This document shows positions 22,926-31,165 of a stretch of DNA of 40,676 bases, in pieces. The stretch is from the IMG/VR virus record IMGVR_UViG_3300033150_001413, positions 1 through 40,676 of that record; one strand, written 5' to 3'. The position numbers and the translations under genes were made by a program. The DNA comes from a virus. The first letter of the stretch is position 1. Each line of letters begins with the position of its first letter. The notes under the pieces are model-generated. The model made no database searches and was not told the DNA's origin. It worked only from the letters and a program-made list of their open reading frames with translations.

Positions 22926-22938
22926 GGAGAACTTTGTC

Positions 22939-23664
22939 ATGGGCAAAAAAGTTACATTCTATTTAGGACCGACACATGGGTTGGATTGGCGTCGGCTGAC
23001 CATTAGGCGGATGATGCGAGCCGGCGACGATTCAATTCCAACGGCTGAGGTTGTGGCTGAAGTAGGTGGGCACAACGAAGTGATAGAAGTTTCGCTGCCA
23101 GGGGCCCAGATTTGGCAAGCGACTTTGATTGATGCGAAACTTACGGGGGAGAACTCCGACGTTGACATGCTGAATTTCTCTACCGGGGACACTCAATTCC
23201 CCGGGCCTAGGAGCGAAGACAGATTACACATTCTGTCAATGGAAGATCTTTCTAGCAGTAGCAGTTCGCTTTCTAGTTCTTCGACCAGTTCTCTCAGCAG
23301 TATCAGTTCGTTGAGTTCTATCAGCACCTCTAGTACGAGTAGCAGTTCGACAAGTTCAATCAGCACCAGTAGCAGTTCGATCAGCACTAGCTCCATTAGC
23401 ACCAGCAGCAGTTCGATCAGCACTAGCTCTAGTTCGGTTAGCACAAGCAGTACCACAAGTGAAAGCTCGGTTAGTTCGGTTAGTTCGATCAGCACTTCTA
23501 GCTCCAGTAGTACAAGTAGTAGCAGTCCCAGCAGCAGCAGTACCAGCAGCAGCAGCTCCAGCCGTAGTTCTAGTAGCACCAGTAGCAGTTCGATCAGTAC
23601 AAGTTCAATCAGTACCAGTAGCAGTTCTATCAGTACCTCTAGTACGAGTAGCAGTTCTAGCTAA
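22939..23664 (+). CDS. Ser-tailed virion-type protein 1
   Basis: The ATG at 22939 (ggaga 8 bases upstream) is preferred to the TTG at 22924. Residues 1-104 form a folded, beta-rich domain (KVTFYLGPTHGLDWRRLTIRR ... NEVIEVSLPGAQIWQATLIDAKL). From SMEDL onward, about 137 residues are Ser/Thr with occasional Ile, Leu and Val in patterns such as SSSSISTSS. Two other proteins here (29902, 35509) end in the same way. It is the first gene after a promoter and structured leader, so it is probably abundant and in the virion. The tail could be an O-glycosylation platform or a flexible spacer. Confidence 0.7.
   Translation: MGKKVTFYLGPTHGLDWRRLTIRRMMRAGDDSIPTAEVVAEVGGHNEVIEVSLPGAQIWQATLIDAKLTGENSDVDMLNFSTGDTQFPGPRSEDRLHILSMEDLSSSSSSLSSSSTSSLSSISSLSSISTSSTSSSSTSSISTSSSSISTSSISTSSSSISTSSSSVSTSSTTSESSVSSVSSISTSSSSSTSSSSPSSSSTSSSSSSRSSSSTSSSSISTSSISTSSSSISTSSTSSSSS
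23251..23661 (+). repeat. Low-complexity Ser/Thr-coding tract 1
   Basis: About 411 bases encode the Ser-rich tail of the 22939 protein. Serine is written mostly with AGC, AGT and TCG codons, and imperfect agcagttcgatcagc-like units recur. The antisense strand shows a long Leu-rich frame that is only a by-product. Confidence 0.9.
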
Positions 23665-24107
23665 TGAATCGGATAGTGAAATCGTGGAACCGTTCGCAGG
23701 CGCGCCCTAGGCAGGATGGACCGGACGGGATCATGATAGATGACGAAAGAATGACTTTCCAATTGGGGAAGGGAGAAGAAAAGATGGGAAACAGAAAGCT
23801 CGCGCCAGAGCAGAAGGTCAGTATCAATCGCCATTCCATCGTGGAGTTGGTGAAGAATGGCCCTGTGGGAGATTTGCCGTTGCTTCGGGATGCCTTTGCC
23901 GAGGTCATTTTCAGATTGGGAATGGACCAAAGCGCGGGCCGTCCGATCCGGAGAATTCCCAGAGGTGGGGGGACTGACAGACCGGCTTTTGGTGATATCA
24001 AGCGCTGGCTTGATTCTTTGGACGGTTCACCCAAATACAACGACGACAGGAAATTCTTGTTGAACTTGCACAAGACCGTGGTGGCTAGGATTGAAGCCGG
24101 AAAGTGA
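23664..24107 (+). CDS. Conserved small phage protein, function unknown
   Basis: The ATG at 23664 overlaps the Ser-tail stop (TAATG). The 147-residue product has a disordered basic N-terminus and a folded C-terminal part from about residue 45 (APEQKVSINRHSIVELVKNGPVGDLPLLRDAFAEVIFRLGM, ending NLHKTVVARIEAG). It is helical. It lies between the Ser-tailed protein and the small beta protein ahead of the protease. No family recognised. An internal ATG at 23784 could be the true start of the folded part. Confidence 0.55.
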   Translation: MNRIVKSWNRSQARPRQDGPDGIMIDDERMTFQLGKGEEKMGNRKLAPEQKVSINRHSIVELVKNGPVGDLPLLRDAFAEVIFRLGMDQSAGRPIRRIPRGGGTDRPAFGDIKRWLDSLDGSPKYNDDRKFLLNLHKTVVARIEAGK

Positions 24108-24111
24108 CGCC

Positions 24112-24405
24112 ATGCCTTATATCGGTTACGAGAGGATTATTGCGACAAACGTGGTGAAGGATGCTAGTGAATTGACAATCCCCGCCCAGACCACACATGT
24201 GGAAATCCAGGCGGAATCAAGTAACGTCAGATACACAATGGATGGCTCCACCGATCCGACTGTTGATAGTGGGATGCTCTTTTTGTCTATTTCAGAGCCG
24301 AAACTGTTTTTGGTGGAAGATGTCAAAAAGATAAGATTTATCCGTGACAGTATGTCGAATGCAGCGTTGAATTTCCATTACTTCGTGGGTAGAATTGTAA
24401 GCTGA
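24112..24405 (+). CDS. Small beta-rich virion-type protein
   Basis: The ATG at 24112 gives 97 residues (MPYIGYERIIATNVVKDASEL...). The pattern of strands (THVEIQAESSNVRYTMDG, DSGMLFLSISEPKLFLVEDVKKIRFIRDS, ALNFHYFVGRI) suggests a small beta-sandwich, as in phage head decoration or appendage proteins. The next gene starts one base after its stop. Function is inferred only from style and position. Confidence 0.55.
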   Translation: MPYIGYERIIATNVVKDASELTIPAQTTHVEIQAESSNVRYTMDGSTDPTVDSGMLFLSISEPKLFLVEDVKKIRFIRDSMSNAALNFHYFVGRIVS

Positions 24406-24406
24406 C

Positions 24407-26485
24407 ATGCCGCAACCGTCGGAAGGGGAAAGCAGGGACCATTTCATAAGCAGATGCATTCCGATTGTGATTCAAGATGGTACTGCGGAGAATCCTGAAC
24501 AAGCTGTTGCAATCTGCAATTCTATTTGGGAGAGGGGTGAGAAGATGACAGCGAATGAAGAATTACTTAGGGCTGTCCGCTCCCGTAAAGAAAAGAAAAC
24601 AGAATTCGGATACGGGATTATGACGGCTGATCGTCATGTGAAAAATGTGCTTGATACAGTCGGACTTCCTCTCTGCTATCGCTACCTGTCCGATAGGCGA
24701 AGTCAAACTTCGTTCGATGATGTAATGCGGAAAGCTGCTTCCACGTTGGTTTACTCGAATCCCGACATGGAAGTCGAATCGAAAGAGATTAGTCGGTCGG
24801 ATGGAATTGAACTTCCGAAAAACACTCTTATTGCCTTTCGCCATGTTCTTAGTTCCAATCGGAAGGACCGAGATGGTGACGTAATGCATCCGGATGGGAT
24901 GATAGTCGATCCCAGGATGCTTCTGTTGTGGCAGCATGTGCATACTGCACCGATTGGGAAGTTGATTTGTTTGGAGGATCAGAATCCCAAAAAGTTAGTA
25001 GTGATATCGGCCATTGTGGATATGAATGAGCTTTGCCATGATTCTGCTGTGATGGTAGATAATGAAATGGCCAGGTTCTCTCATGGTTTTCGAGCCATTG
25101 AATTCACGAAGATCAAAGCCGGCGAGAACGGCGAGCAAGCTGAAGGATTCGATATCACAAAATCTGAAGTGATGGAAGAGTCACTCGTGTCGGTGCCAGC
25201 CAATGTGGATGCCGGAGTGGAGGATGTTATGCTGTCTTTGGTAGAAGGAGGCAAACTGACCAGTCCGATCATGAAGCAGATCGGTCAGTCGATTCGGGAG
25301 AAACAACCCGCATCGATTCCTGTCAACTTGGATTTGAAAGTGACCGTCAACGGTCAGGAGGTGAAGAATGTATCAGAAGACGGAGAAGGAAAGAATCGAA
25401 AAGAGTTCGGCTCATCAAAGAAAGAGTTCGGCTCATCAAAGAAAGAGAATGGAGTTGCTCAGAACAAAGCAGGAGGGACCGAAGGTAAGAAAGACTACTA
25501 CTATGAAGGCTTGAATCAGTCGTATGAGTGGATCGGTGTTCAATTGCAAGCTAAGATTGGTCCTTATCTGGCGGTTTATGGGGTAGGAGGGGATTGGATT
25601 TACCTGCTCGCAACCTACGCTGACCATGCCATCTTCCGTTGTGACAAGCAGGGAATAGACCACTATTACAAGGTCGGATGGGTGTTGGATGGGAACGAAG
25701 TGAAGTTGCAGGGTGCTCCAGAAGAGGTTGAGTTGAGGGCTGATGTCATGGAGAAGATGACGAAGGCTCTTGTTTTGGCAAAAGCCGCTGCCGTCAAGCT
25801 CAATTCATCTGGATTTTCCCAAGCGCAAAGGCTAGTGGCGGCTGGCAAGGTAGAAGATTCGGAAAGTTGGAACCCGCCGTCCGCCTCAGAGGCGAATGCT
25901 TACATCGAAGAGAACGGAATGGAAGCGTTTTCCAAGTGGTTTCTAGGTAAACGAGAAGGTGCGGACCCCGAGACGAAAGCGGCTTGGACGTATCCGTATA
26001 CGAGTGATTTCAAAAACGTAGATCGTTCTGGTCTGATAGCAATTAGGCAAAGGGCTGGTCAACAGGGATTGGATGATGTGTTTGATGCGGCTGGAAAGTT
26101 GATCGAAACCATCGACGAAGAGAAGAAACATGGTACCCTATCCGGAGAAAAGCGTGGAAGGGTGTTGTCCAAGGTTAATGAAGACAAGATCAAGGAAGCG
26201 ATGGATGATATCAAGGAAGCAGAAAGCATGGATGTTAGTCGATCTGTCAAGCGTTTGCTCCAGGCTGCGCATCAAACATTAGACCAAGTGTTGAAATCTT
26301 TGGGATCGGCTGAAGGAGAAGAAGACAAGTGTTGTGATGTGATCAGGGCTATACAAACCATTCTAACGAAGGCAACGGAAACACAACAGAGAAACTTGAT
26401 GGCTTTGTTGAAAGTCATCACAGATCGACGAGAAGCCGACAGGAGCACAAAAGAGTACACCCGTCTGATAGGCAGGCGGAATTAG
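24407..26485 (+). CDS. Prohead serine protease (HK97-type), large multidomain form
   Basis: At 692 residues this is far longer than a normal prohead protease (about 200). Residues 1-45 form a small module (ESRDHFISRCIPIV ... QAVAICNSIWERG) seen at the start of other phage head proteins. The protease spans about 140-275: catalytic His in LLLWQHVHTAPIGK (177) and Ser in EESLVSVPANVDAG (262). After a Lys/Glu linker containing a duplicated heptapeptide, the C-terminal part has a beta domain (YEWIGVQLQAKIGPYLAVYGVGGDWIY) and helices (750-base tail region) that may be scaffold-like. It would cleave scaffold and capsid during maturation. Confidence 0.8.
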   Translation: MPQPSEGESRDHFISRCIPIVIQDGTAENPEQAVAICNSIWERGEKMTANEELLRAVRSRKEKKTEFGYGIMTADRHVKNVLDTVGLPLCYRYLSDRRSQTSFDDVMRKAASTLVYSNPDMEVESKEISRSDGIELPKNTLIAFRHVLSSNRKDRDGDVMHPDGMIVDPRMLLLWQHVHTAPIGKLICLEDQNPKKLVVISAIVDMNELCHDSAVMVDNEMARFSHGFRAIEFTKIKAGENGEQAEGFDITKSEVMEESLVSVPANVDAGVEDVMLSLVEGGKLTSPIMKQIGQSIREKQPASIPVNLDLKVTVNGQEVKNVSEDGEGKNRKEFGSSKKEFGSSKKENGVAQNKAGGTEGKKDYYYEGLNQSYEWIGVQLQAKIGPYLAVYGVGGDWIYLLATYADHAIFRCDKQGIDHYYKVGWVLDGNEVKLQGAPEEVELRADVMEKMTKALVLAKAAAVKLNSSGFSQAQRLVAAGKVEDSESWNPPSASEANAYIEENGMEAFSKWFLGKREGADPETKAAWTYPYTSDFKNVDRSGLIAIRQRAGQQGLDDVFDAAGKLIETIDEEKKHGTLSGEKRGRVLSKVNEDKIKEAMDDIKEAESMDVSRSVKRLLQAAHQTLDQVLKSLGSAEGEEDKCCDVIRAIQTILTKATETQQRNLMALLKVITDRREADRSTKEYTRLIGRRN
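25400..25441 (+). repeat. 21-bp in-frame tandem duplication in the protease linker
   Basis: Two identical 21-bp units encode KEFGSSK twice, and a third unit begins (KEN) with the first 6 bases matching. The copies lie in the linker between the protease and the C-terminal part. They are identical at the DNA level, so this is a recent expansion. Confidence 0.9.
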
Positions 26486-26491
26486 GCGTGT

Positions 26492-26508
26492 CTGGGGTCG
26501 GTCCCCGG
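26492..26508 (+). other. Small hairpin upstream of the capsid gene
   Basis: The arms ctgggg and ccccgg pair (one G-U) around the loop tcggt, 7 bases after the protease stop and about 40 bases before the capsid start. There is no T tract. It may stabilise the capsid message or set expression relative to the protease. Confidence 0.4.
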
Positions 26509-26550
26509 CGGCTATTCAATGTGAAGTGACTAGGTATAGGAGATAAGATT

Positions 26551-28185
26551 ATGAAAGTCACGAAGCAGTTGAAAAGGTGGCTCATCGATCAGAAGATGGC
26601 TGAGGAAGGCATGACTGACGATGAGTTTCGGGCGGCTGCCGGAAAGGCGATGGCCGAAGGCAAGCTGGCCCCGGAGGAGTATTTTGATCTAACCAAGGAA
26701 GAGAAGGAAGATGAGGCCAGCTATTTCACGAAGAGGCTCGATGCCTTGGTTGATCAAATGGCGGCACTTACCAAGAAGATGAATGAGAAGTCTGAGGATG
26801 AAAAGTCCAAGGATGAGAAGTCCAAGGATAAGAAGGACGAAAAGAAGATTGAGGATGAGAAAAAGAATTCGCCGCCCAGTCGCATGGCAAAGGCGATTGC
26901 TAGTTTGGGTGGCATGGAGGCGATAACCAACAAGGAGGAAGCGGATAAAGAGATTATTGATGTCCGTGTGAAGAGGGCAGTTGAGTCGTATGTGGACACA
27001 AAGTCCGTGATGACTTACCCGAAGCGATCCAAGCACGGAAGGCGACATCCGCTTGCTGATCAGCCGGTTAAACTCTGTTCGAGGGTTTTGGACGAACCCA
27101 GTGAGAGAGATCAGGCTTTGGCGGGTGTGTGGGCGAAGTTCCAACTGATGTCAATCACGCCTCGTTGGGCTGGCACTCCTGATCTTGCTTGGGCGAAGAT
27201 GACTGAGCATGAGAAATGTCTGTTGGCTTCGCTTGCGGAGGATTATGATTGGGATGCGAGCAAGGACGGAAAAGATCACACGGTCAAGGGTTACCCGGGC
27301 GGTATCAAGCAGTTGATCGACGATGCCACGAGTGGTGGGTTGGAAGCTGCTCCTATCGTATTTGACGATCAGGTGATCCAAACTCCATTGCTTCACGGGG
27401 AGCTATTCCCCCTAGTCAATGTGATTCCGCTTAGTCGTGGTCGGCGGATTGAAGCCGTGGAAACTGGCACGGTTACCGGGAGTTGGGGAGGTGTGGATGA
27501 TACGGCGGTTACGCTGTTCACTACGACTTCCTATGTGTCGGCATTCGACAATACAATCTTCCGATGGGAGGGAGCGATCAGGATTGGTCTGGATTTCCTC
27601 TCCGATACGCCAATTGACTTCAATGCTCATGTGACGGCTCAATATGGCCAGCGCCTCTTGGAAGATCTGGATGATGTAATTGCGACCGGTGATGGAACGA
27701 CTCAGCCCGAAGGCGTGATCAACAAGTCTGGTGTAACCTCTGTTACTTGGAGCTCAACCACGTCAATTGGCAACTACGAATCCTTAAGATTCTCGGTTGC
27801 GAAACCTGAACACCGTGGTATGGAGAACACGGCTGTCTTCTGTGGTACGGAGACATCATACCAGCGAGCGAAGGCCATCCCCGTTGCTTCTGCTGATGCT
27901 CGGCGGCTGTTTGCTGGTGGCAGCACTAACGTCGGAACTTACGACGACTACGCCTTGATGAATCGCAAGTACGCGATCAATGAATCGCTGACGAACTCTC
28001 AAGTATTCTACGCGATTCTTGGTCGTTACCGAATGTACCGGCGTAAGGGCTTGACAGTACGAACTTCCACGGAAGGAGATACATTGATTCGAAGAAATGA
28101 GATGCTCATTGTCGTGATGGCCCGATATGGAGGAGCACTCGAAAGAGGGGCTTGTGCAGGAGTGGTGACTGATGCGCCTGCCTGA
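26551..28185 (+). CDS. Major capsid protein (HK97 fold) with N-terminal scaffold-like region
   Basis: The 544-residue protein starts after taggag. Residues 1-110 are helical and charged, with Lys/Asp/Glu-rich repeats (DEKSKDEKSKDKKDEKKIEDEKK), like the delta scaffold domain of HK97 gp5. The C-terminal two-thirds match the HK97 capsid fold: GGLEAAPIVFDDQVIQTPLLHGELFPLVNVIPL, VSAFDNTIFRWEGAIRIG, LEDLDDVIATGDGTTQPEGVI, and RMYRRKGLTVRTSTEGDTLIRRNEMLIVVMARYGGAL at the end. It follows its protease and builds the shell. The scaffold part would be removed by the protease at 24407. Confidence 0.92.
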   Translation: MKVTKQLKRWLIDQKMAEEGMTDDEFRAAAGKAMAEGKLAPEEYFDLTKEEKEDEASYFTKRLDALVDQMAALTKKMNEKSEDEKSKDEKSKDKKDEKKIEDEKKNSPPSRMAKAIASLGGMEAITNKEEADKEIIDVRVKRAVESYVDTKSVMTYPKRSKHGRRHPLADQPVKLCSRVLDEPSERDQALAGVWAKFQLMSITPRWAGTPDLAWAKMTEHEKCLLASLAEDYDWDASKDGKDHTVKGYPGGIKQLIDDATSGGLEAAPIVFDDQVIQTPLLHGELFPLVNVIPLSRGRRIEAVETGTVTGSWGGVDDTAVTLFTTTSYVSAFDNTIFRWEGAIRIGLDFLSDTPIDFNAHVTAQYGQRLLEDLDDVIATGDGTTQPEGVINKSGVTSVTWSSTTSIGNYESLRFSVAKPEHRGMENTAVFCGTETSYQRAKAIPVASADARRLFAGGSTNVGTYDDYALMNRKYAINESLTNSQVFYAILGRYRMYRRKGLTVRTSTEGDTLIRRNEMLIVVMARYGGALERGACAGVVTDAPA

Positions 28186-28199
28186 GCCGCATTCCTTCC

Positions 28200-28283
28200 T
28201 TTGGTTCCCTGGTACTCGCCTCGCCAGGTCTGATCAACTCGGCGGGGCGAATCCAGGGAACTCGTGATAATCAGAGAACCAAA
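28200..28283 (+). promoter_or_regulatory. Long RNA stem-loop after the capsid gene
   Basis: The 113-base gap after the capsid gene folds into two stacked stems: gttccctgg (28204-28212)/ccagggaac (28253-28261), and inside it cgcctcgcc (28217-28225)/ggcggggcg (28241-28249, one G-U). No T tract follows. tttggttc (28200-28207) can alternatively pair with gaaccaaa (28276-28283), excluding the outer stem. A partial terminator, RNase III site or message stabiliser that keeps capsid levels above the genes that follow is likely. Confidence 0.65.
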
Positions 28284-28298
28284 ACAGGAGATTGAGTA

Positions 28299-28904
28299 AT
28301 GACTACGACAGCGGAAAAAGAAGTGATGGTAAGACCATTCACGATCGAAATTGATCATCCTACCAATGCGAATGTGTTTGTGCAGGGAATCGCTTTGAAA
28401 CTCAGAAGTAGGGTGAAGCATGCGAAGAAGATACGGAAGCTGAACAAGCAGACTGGAGAAGTGGAAGAAAGACCTGCGAGTGCCAAGATGCTCTCTACTC
28501 TGCCTTCCGAGATTCCAGGACAACATTTGAGGGTTGATCCTGCTAAGTTGGAATGGGAAGTTACTGATTCTCTGGTGGATGATCCTGATACATGCAGGGA
28601 AATTGCTTTGGCAATGCGGCAAGATGAGCGAAGTGTCTACCGAAATCCGGTCAACATCAAAGGAGTCCCTGCGAAGAGAGGAACTCTGAATGAGCATCAA
28701 ATGAAAACCTTGTGTCGGGAGCTCTTCCATATTCTGGAGAATGGACATGCAAAGGTCGTGAAAGGAATTGCTCCAGATATCGAAGATGTCAATGAAATGC
28801 CCGGCAAGTATTTGACAAATGCGTTTAGTGAGCATCCAATCCACCAACCGCAATTCGAAGAAGACATGCCGGCTTGGATAGACAGGCTCAATAGGTTAGG
28901 GTGA
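28299..28904 (+). CDS. Conserved protein after the capsid gene, function unknown
   Basis: The 201-residue protein starts after caggag. It has a strand-rich start (MVRPFTIEIDHPTNANVFVQGIALKLRSRVKHAKKI) and helical later parts (PDTCREIALAMRQDERSVYR; HQMKTLCRELFHILENGHAKV). It is soluble. Position between capsid and tail-completion genes suggests a head-tail joining or decoration function, but nothing in the sequence proves this. Confidence 0.6.
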   Translation: MTTTAEKEVMVRPFTIEIDHPTNANVFVQGIALKLRSRVKHAKKIRKLNKQTGEVEERPASAKMLSTLPSEIPGQHLRVDPAKLEWEVTDSLVDDPDTCREIALAMRQDERSVYRNPVNIKGVPAKRGTLNEHQMKTLCRELFHILENGHAKVVKGIAPDIEDVNEMPGKYLTNAFSEHPIHQPQFEEDMPAWIDRLNRLG

Positions 28905-28905
28905 A

Positions 28906-29385
28906 ATGCCTTTAAGAACACCCACACCGAACGAAGCAGTTCTGGCTGCCAGACGGAGACGTGAAGCCAGAGCTGGTCGATCTGACGCTCGAATTGAGTG
29001 GTATATAGAGGAGGTCATGAACAAGACCCGCATGACGATGAAGCAGCGAATGATAGTAGCTGTCGAGTTTCTCAAGACTCGTGTAGTGAAAAATATCAGT
29101 CGGCCGGTCACTGTGTCCATTAGTCCTCGTGGGGGCAGGGTAGTTACCGAAAGATCGAAGAAGGGCGAGTTTCCGAAGAAAGACCTCGGATTGCTTTTCA
29201 GATCGGTGTTTGGGGAAGTGAAAGAAAATCGCGCTGAAGGAGTCGTGGAAGGATATGTGGGAATGCCGTTGGATTACGGGGTGATCCTGGAGACGAGTGA
29301 GAAGTTAGATAGGAAATTCCTCACGAAGACTTTAGCACAGGAAAGCTCTCGGATCAAGAGAATGCTAACAGGTCCAATAGCATGA
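28906..29385 (+). CDS. Tail-completion/neck protein, HK97 gp10-like
   Basis: The 159-residue protein begins with a basic region and continues MKQRMIVAVEFLKTRVVKNISRPVTVSISPRG. Then come a Lys-rich loop and VVEGYVGMPLDYGVILETSEKLDRKFLTKTLAQESSRIKRML. The helix, the Ser/Thr-rich strand, the GYVG/Y-G-x-ILE phrase and the final helix match HK97-gp10-type proteins that join tail and head. It overlaps the tail-terminator gene by 4 bases, the usual order. Confidence 0.7.
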   Translation: MPLRTPTPNEAVLAARRRREARAGRSDARIEWYIEEVMNKTRMTMKQRMIVAVEFLKTRVVKNISRPVTVSISPRGGRVVTERSKKGEFPKKDLGLLFRSVFGEVKENRAEGVVEGYVGMPLDYGVILETSEKLDRKFLTKTLAQESSRIKRMLTGPIA

Positions 29386-29891
29386 GTGTTGCCACAGCAG
29401 ATATTCTGAAGGCGATCAATGCTGTTTGGGACGCCAGCGAGTTGGATGATTTGTTCAAGTCGTTGTGGCCGTCCGATTATGCAGCCGATGAATGGGAAGT
29501 TCTGCACGATGGAGAAGCGGAACCTGGCCAGCCGCATCCTTATTGTGTTGTGGACGAGACGAGAACAACAGTGGTGGAGAGGATGTCAGACGGTGTAAAT
29601 ACGAAGCGGGAAACGCGGGATGTTGCCGTGACGTTTCATGTTCATGCTAAGTCAGTAGATGGGGACAATCGCACTGGAAAGCAGATAGCAGCCGATTTGG
29701 CGGAAAAGATCATGGAAGTATTTGGAGGCCACCCTACCGTCGCCCCAACAGGGGACTTGTCCTTAGACAATGGAAGCCACCTCATAACTCAATACGATAA
29801 TGATTATTGCTTAAGGGTTGGGGATGAAGAGTTTGAATGGATTTTGGCATACAATTTTCGTCTGGATGTTCCGGTTGCGGTGATTTCATAG
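29382..29891 (+). CDS. Tail terminator protein
   Basis: The 169-residue protein is alpha/beta: an N-terminal helix (SVATADILKAINAVWD), then HPYCVVDETRTTVVERMSDGV, RDVAVTFHVHAKSVDG, a helix (IAADLAEKIMEVFGG) and a final strand (FEWILAYNFRLDVPVAV). This follows the lambda gpU/SPP1 gp17-type tail-terminator layout. It caps the tail tube during assembly. The neighbours (neck protein before, tube genes after) agree. Confidence 0.7.
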   Translation: MSVATADILKAINAVWDASELDDLFKSLWPSDYAADEWEVLHDGEAEPGQPHPYCVVDETRTTVVERMSDGVNTKRETRDVAVTFHVHAKSVDGDNRTGKQIAADLAEKIMEVFGGHPTVAPTGDLSLDNGSHLITQYDNDYCLRVGDEEFEWILAYNFRLDVPVAVIS

Positions 29892-29901
29892 GAGCACAGT
29901 G

Positions 29902-30690
29902 ATGGGAACAAGATCAATCAGCGGTGTGATTTTCAAGGTTTCATTAAGTGCCACTATCACCAACATGCTGAAGGGATCCACCCCTGCTTCGGCGAAGCAG
30001 CCGAGCTTGTCTTATTCACAAACCATTGAAAACGGAATCGGTGCTGGGCAGGCGAATCGTGGATGGCAGGGAGTGAGTCTGGGTCTAGACGGTGGTTCCA
30101 GTCAGGTCATCGATCTGTATGACATGGCAGGAATAAACATTGGAGCTGGGGACGGGAAAGATGGTGTTGGGCAACCGGTAGATTTTGAGGAAATCGTAGC
30201 CATTGCTATCGTTAATGACAATGCTATTGGAGACGCGGGGGCTTTGGAGATAGAACCTGATGAAACGAATGGATGGACTCCAATCGGCTCTGGGTTTACA
30301 GCGGCCAACGGTGGTGCATTGTATGGTCAGGGGATATTCACAATGGGACAACCGGCGGAGGCCGGGTTCAACGTAGTGGACGGTTCCAGCCACCGAATCA
30401 AGCTGACGGCTGTGTACGGATATGTGGCCTATAGTATTTACTTGTTGGCCAGGCACGATGATGAGGAATCTAGTAGTAGTTCCAGTGCCAGCAATTCCAG
30501 CAGTAGTAGCAAATCCAGCAGTTCCAGTTCAATCAGCACTAGCTCGATCAGTACAAGCAGTTCTAGTTCAACCAGCAGTTCATCGACTAGTGTGAGTACC
30601 AGCAGTTCTTCACTTAGTTCTATCAGTACAAGCAGCAGTTCACAAAGTACAAGTAGTAGCTCAAGCAGTCAATCAAGCAGTAGCTCTTAG
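29902..30690 (+). CDS. Ser-tailed virion-type protein 2
   Basis: The ATG at 29902 follows aggagcac; the frame also has a GTG at 29899. Residues 1-189 form a beta domain (SGVIFKVSLSATITNMLKGSTP; VIDLYDMAGINIGAG; FEEIVAIAIVNDNAIGD; VDGSSHRIKLTAVYGYVAYSIYLLARHD). It resembles small appendage or tail-decoration domains. The final 73 residues are Ser-rich (SSSSSSISTSS-like). It sits between tail terminator and tube gene, so the folded part probably belongs to the tail. The tail is shared in style with the 22939 and 35509 proteins. Confidence 0.7.
   Translation: MGTRSISGVIFKVSLSATITNMLKGSTPASAKQPSLSYSQTIENGIGAGQANRGWQGVSLGLDGGSSQVIDLYDMAGINIGAGDGKDGVGQPVDFEEIVAIAIVNDNAIGDAGALEIEPDETNGWTPIGSGFTAANGGALYGQGIFTMGQPAEAGFNVVDGSSHRIKLTAVYGYVAYSIYLLARHDDEESSSSSSASNSSSSSKSSSSSSISTSSISTSSSSSTSSSSTSVSTSSSSLSSISTSSSSQSTSSSSSSQSSSSS
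30469..30687 (+). repeat. Low-complexity Ser/Thr-coding tract 2
   Basis: About 219 bases encode the Ser-rich tail of the 29902 protein. Codons for serine are mixed AGT, AGC, TCC, TCA and TCG, so the tract is repetitive at protein level more than at DNA level. Confidence 0.9.
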
Positions 30691-30708
30691 TTCGAGGAGT
30701 GAAGAAAT

Positions 30709-31140
30709 ATGTCCAGTGCAAATACGTTAACAGGCCGCAACGGCAAGTTCGTCGTAGCGGATACTTTAGTAGCACGAACCACGGAATGGAATATCACTAA
30801 GACGTTGGCAAGTGTTACGGAATGGGGCGATTCCGACTCGGCCGGATTCACTAACAGGGCGGCTGGAAGAAAAGACTGCACTTTCACTACGGCCGGCAAG
30901 TATAATACGACTTCGGAGGTTTGGGATCTGTTTCAGCCGGAAGATATCGTCGTTTCTGTCTTGTGGCTTGACAACAGTAGCCTGTATTGGGATTTTCCAA
31001 GGGCACTTTGTACTGAATTCGGGATGATCTTGAATATCGATACCGAAGAGGTGATTGGGTGGACGGCCAACTTCGGATCAGATGGAGTGTTCTACTATCC
31101 GGGTGAATCCGGAGCCACACCTAGAACATTGCCATCTTAA
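30709..31140 (+). CDS. Major tail (tube) protein
   Basis: The 143-residue protein starts after gaggagtg. It has the size and style of a siphophage tube protein: GRNGKFVVADTLVARTTEWNITKTLASVTEW, then TNRAAGRKDCTFTTAGKYNTTSEVWDLFQPED. After that comes a strand-rich end (IVVSVLWLDNSSLYWDFPRALCTEFGMILNID, VIGWTANFGSDGVFYYPG). Phrases such as ARTTEWNI-T and E-IGWTANFGSDG are familiar from tube proteins. It stacks in hexamers around the tape measure. Confidence 0.8.
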   Translation: MSSANTLTGRNGKFVVADTLVARTTEWNITKTLASVTEWGDSDSAGFTNRAAGRKDCTFTTAGKYNTTSEVWDLFQPEDIVVSVLWLDNSSLYWDFPRALCTEFGMILNIDTEEVIGWTANFGSDGVFYYPGESGATPRTLPS

Positions 31141-31165
31141 TCACATTCTGTACCAGGGAACAAGT

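Noticed and set aside
23193-23579. Minus-strand Leu-rich 128-residue frame
   Set aside because: It is the antisense of the Ser-coding tract; the composition is explained by complementing serine codons.
23251-23661. Diversity-generating retroelement variable repeat
   Set aside because: There is no reverse transcriptase gene and no template-repeat partner with A-to-N pattern in the window.
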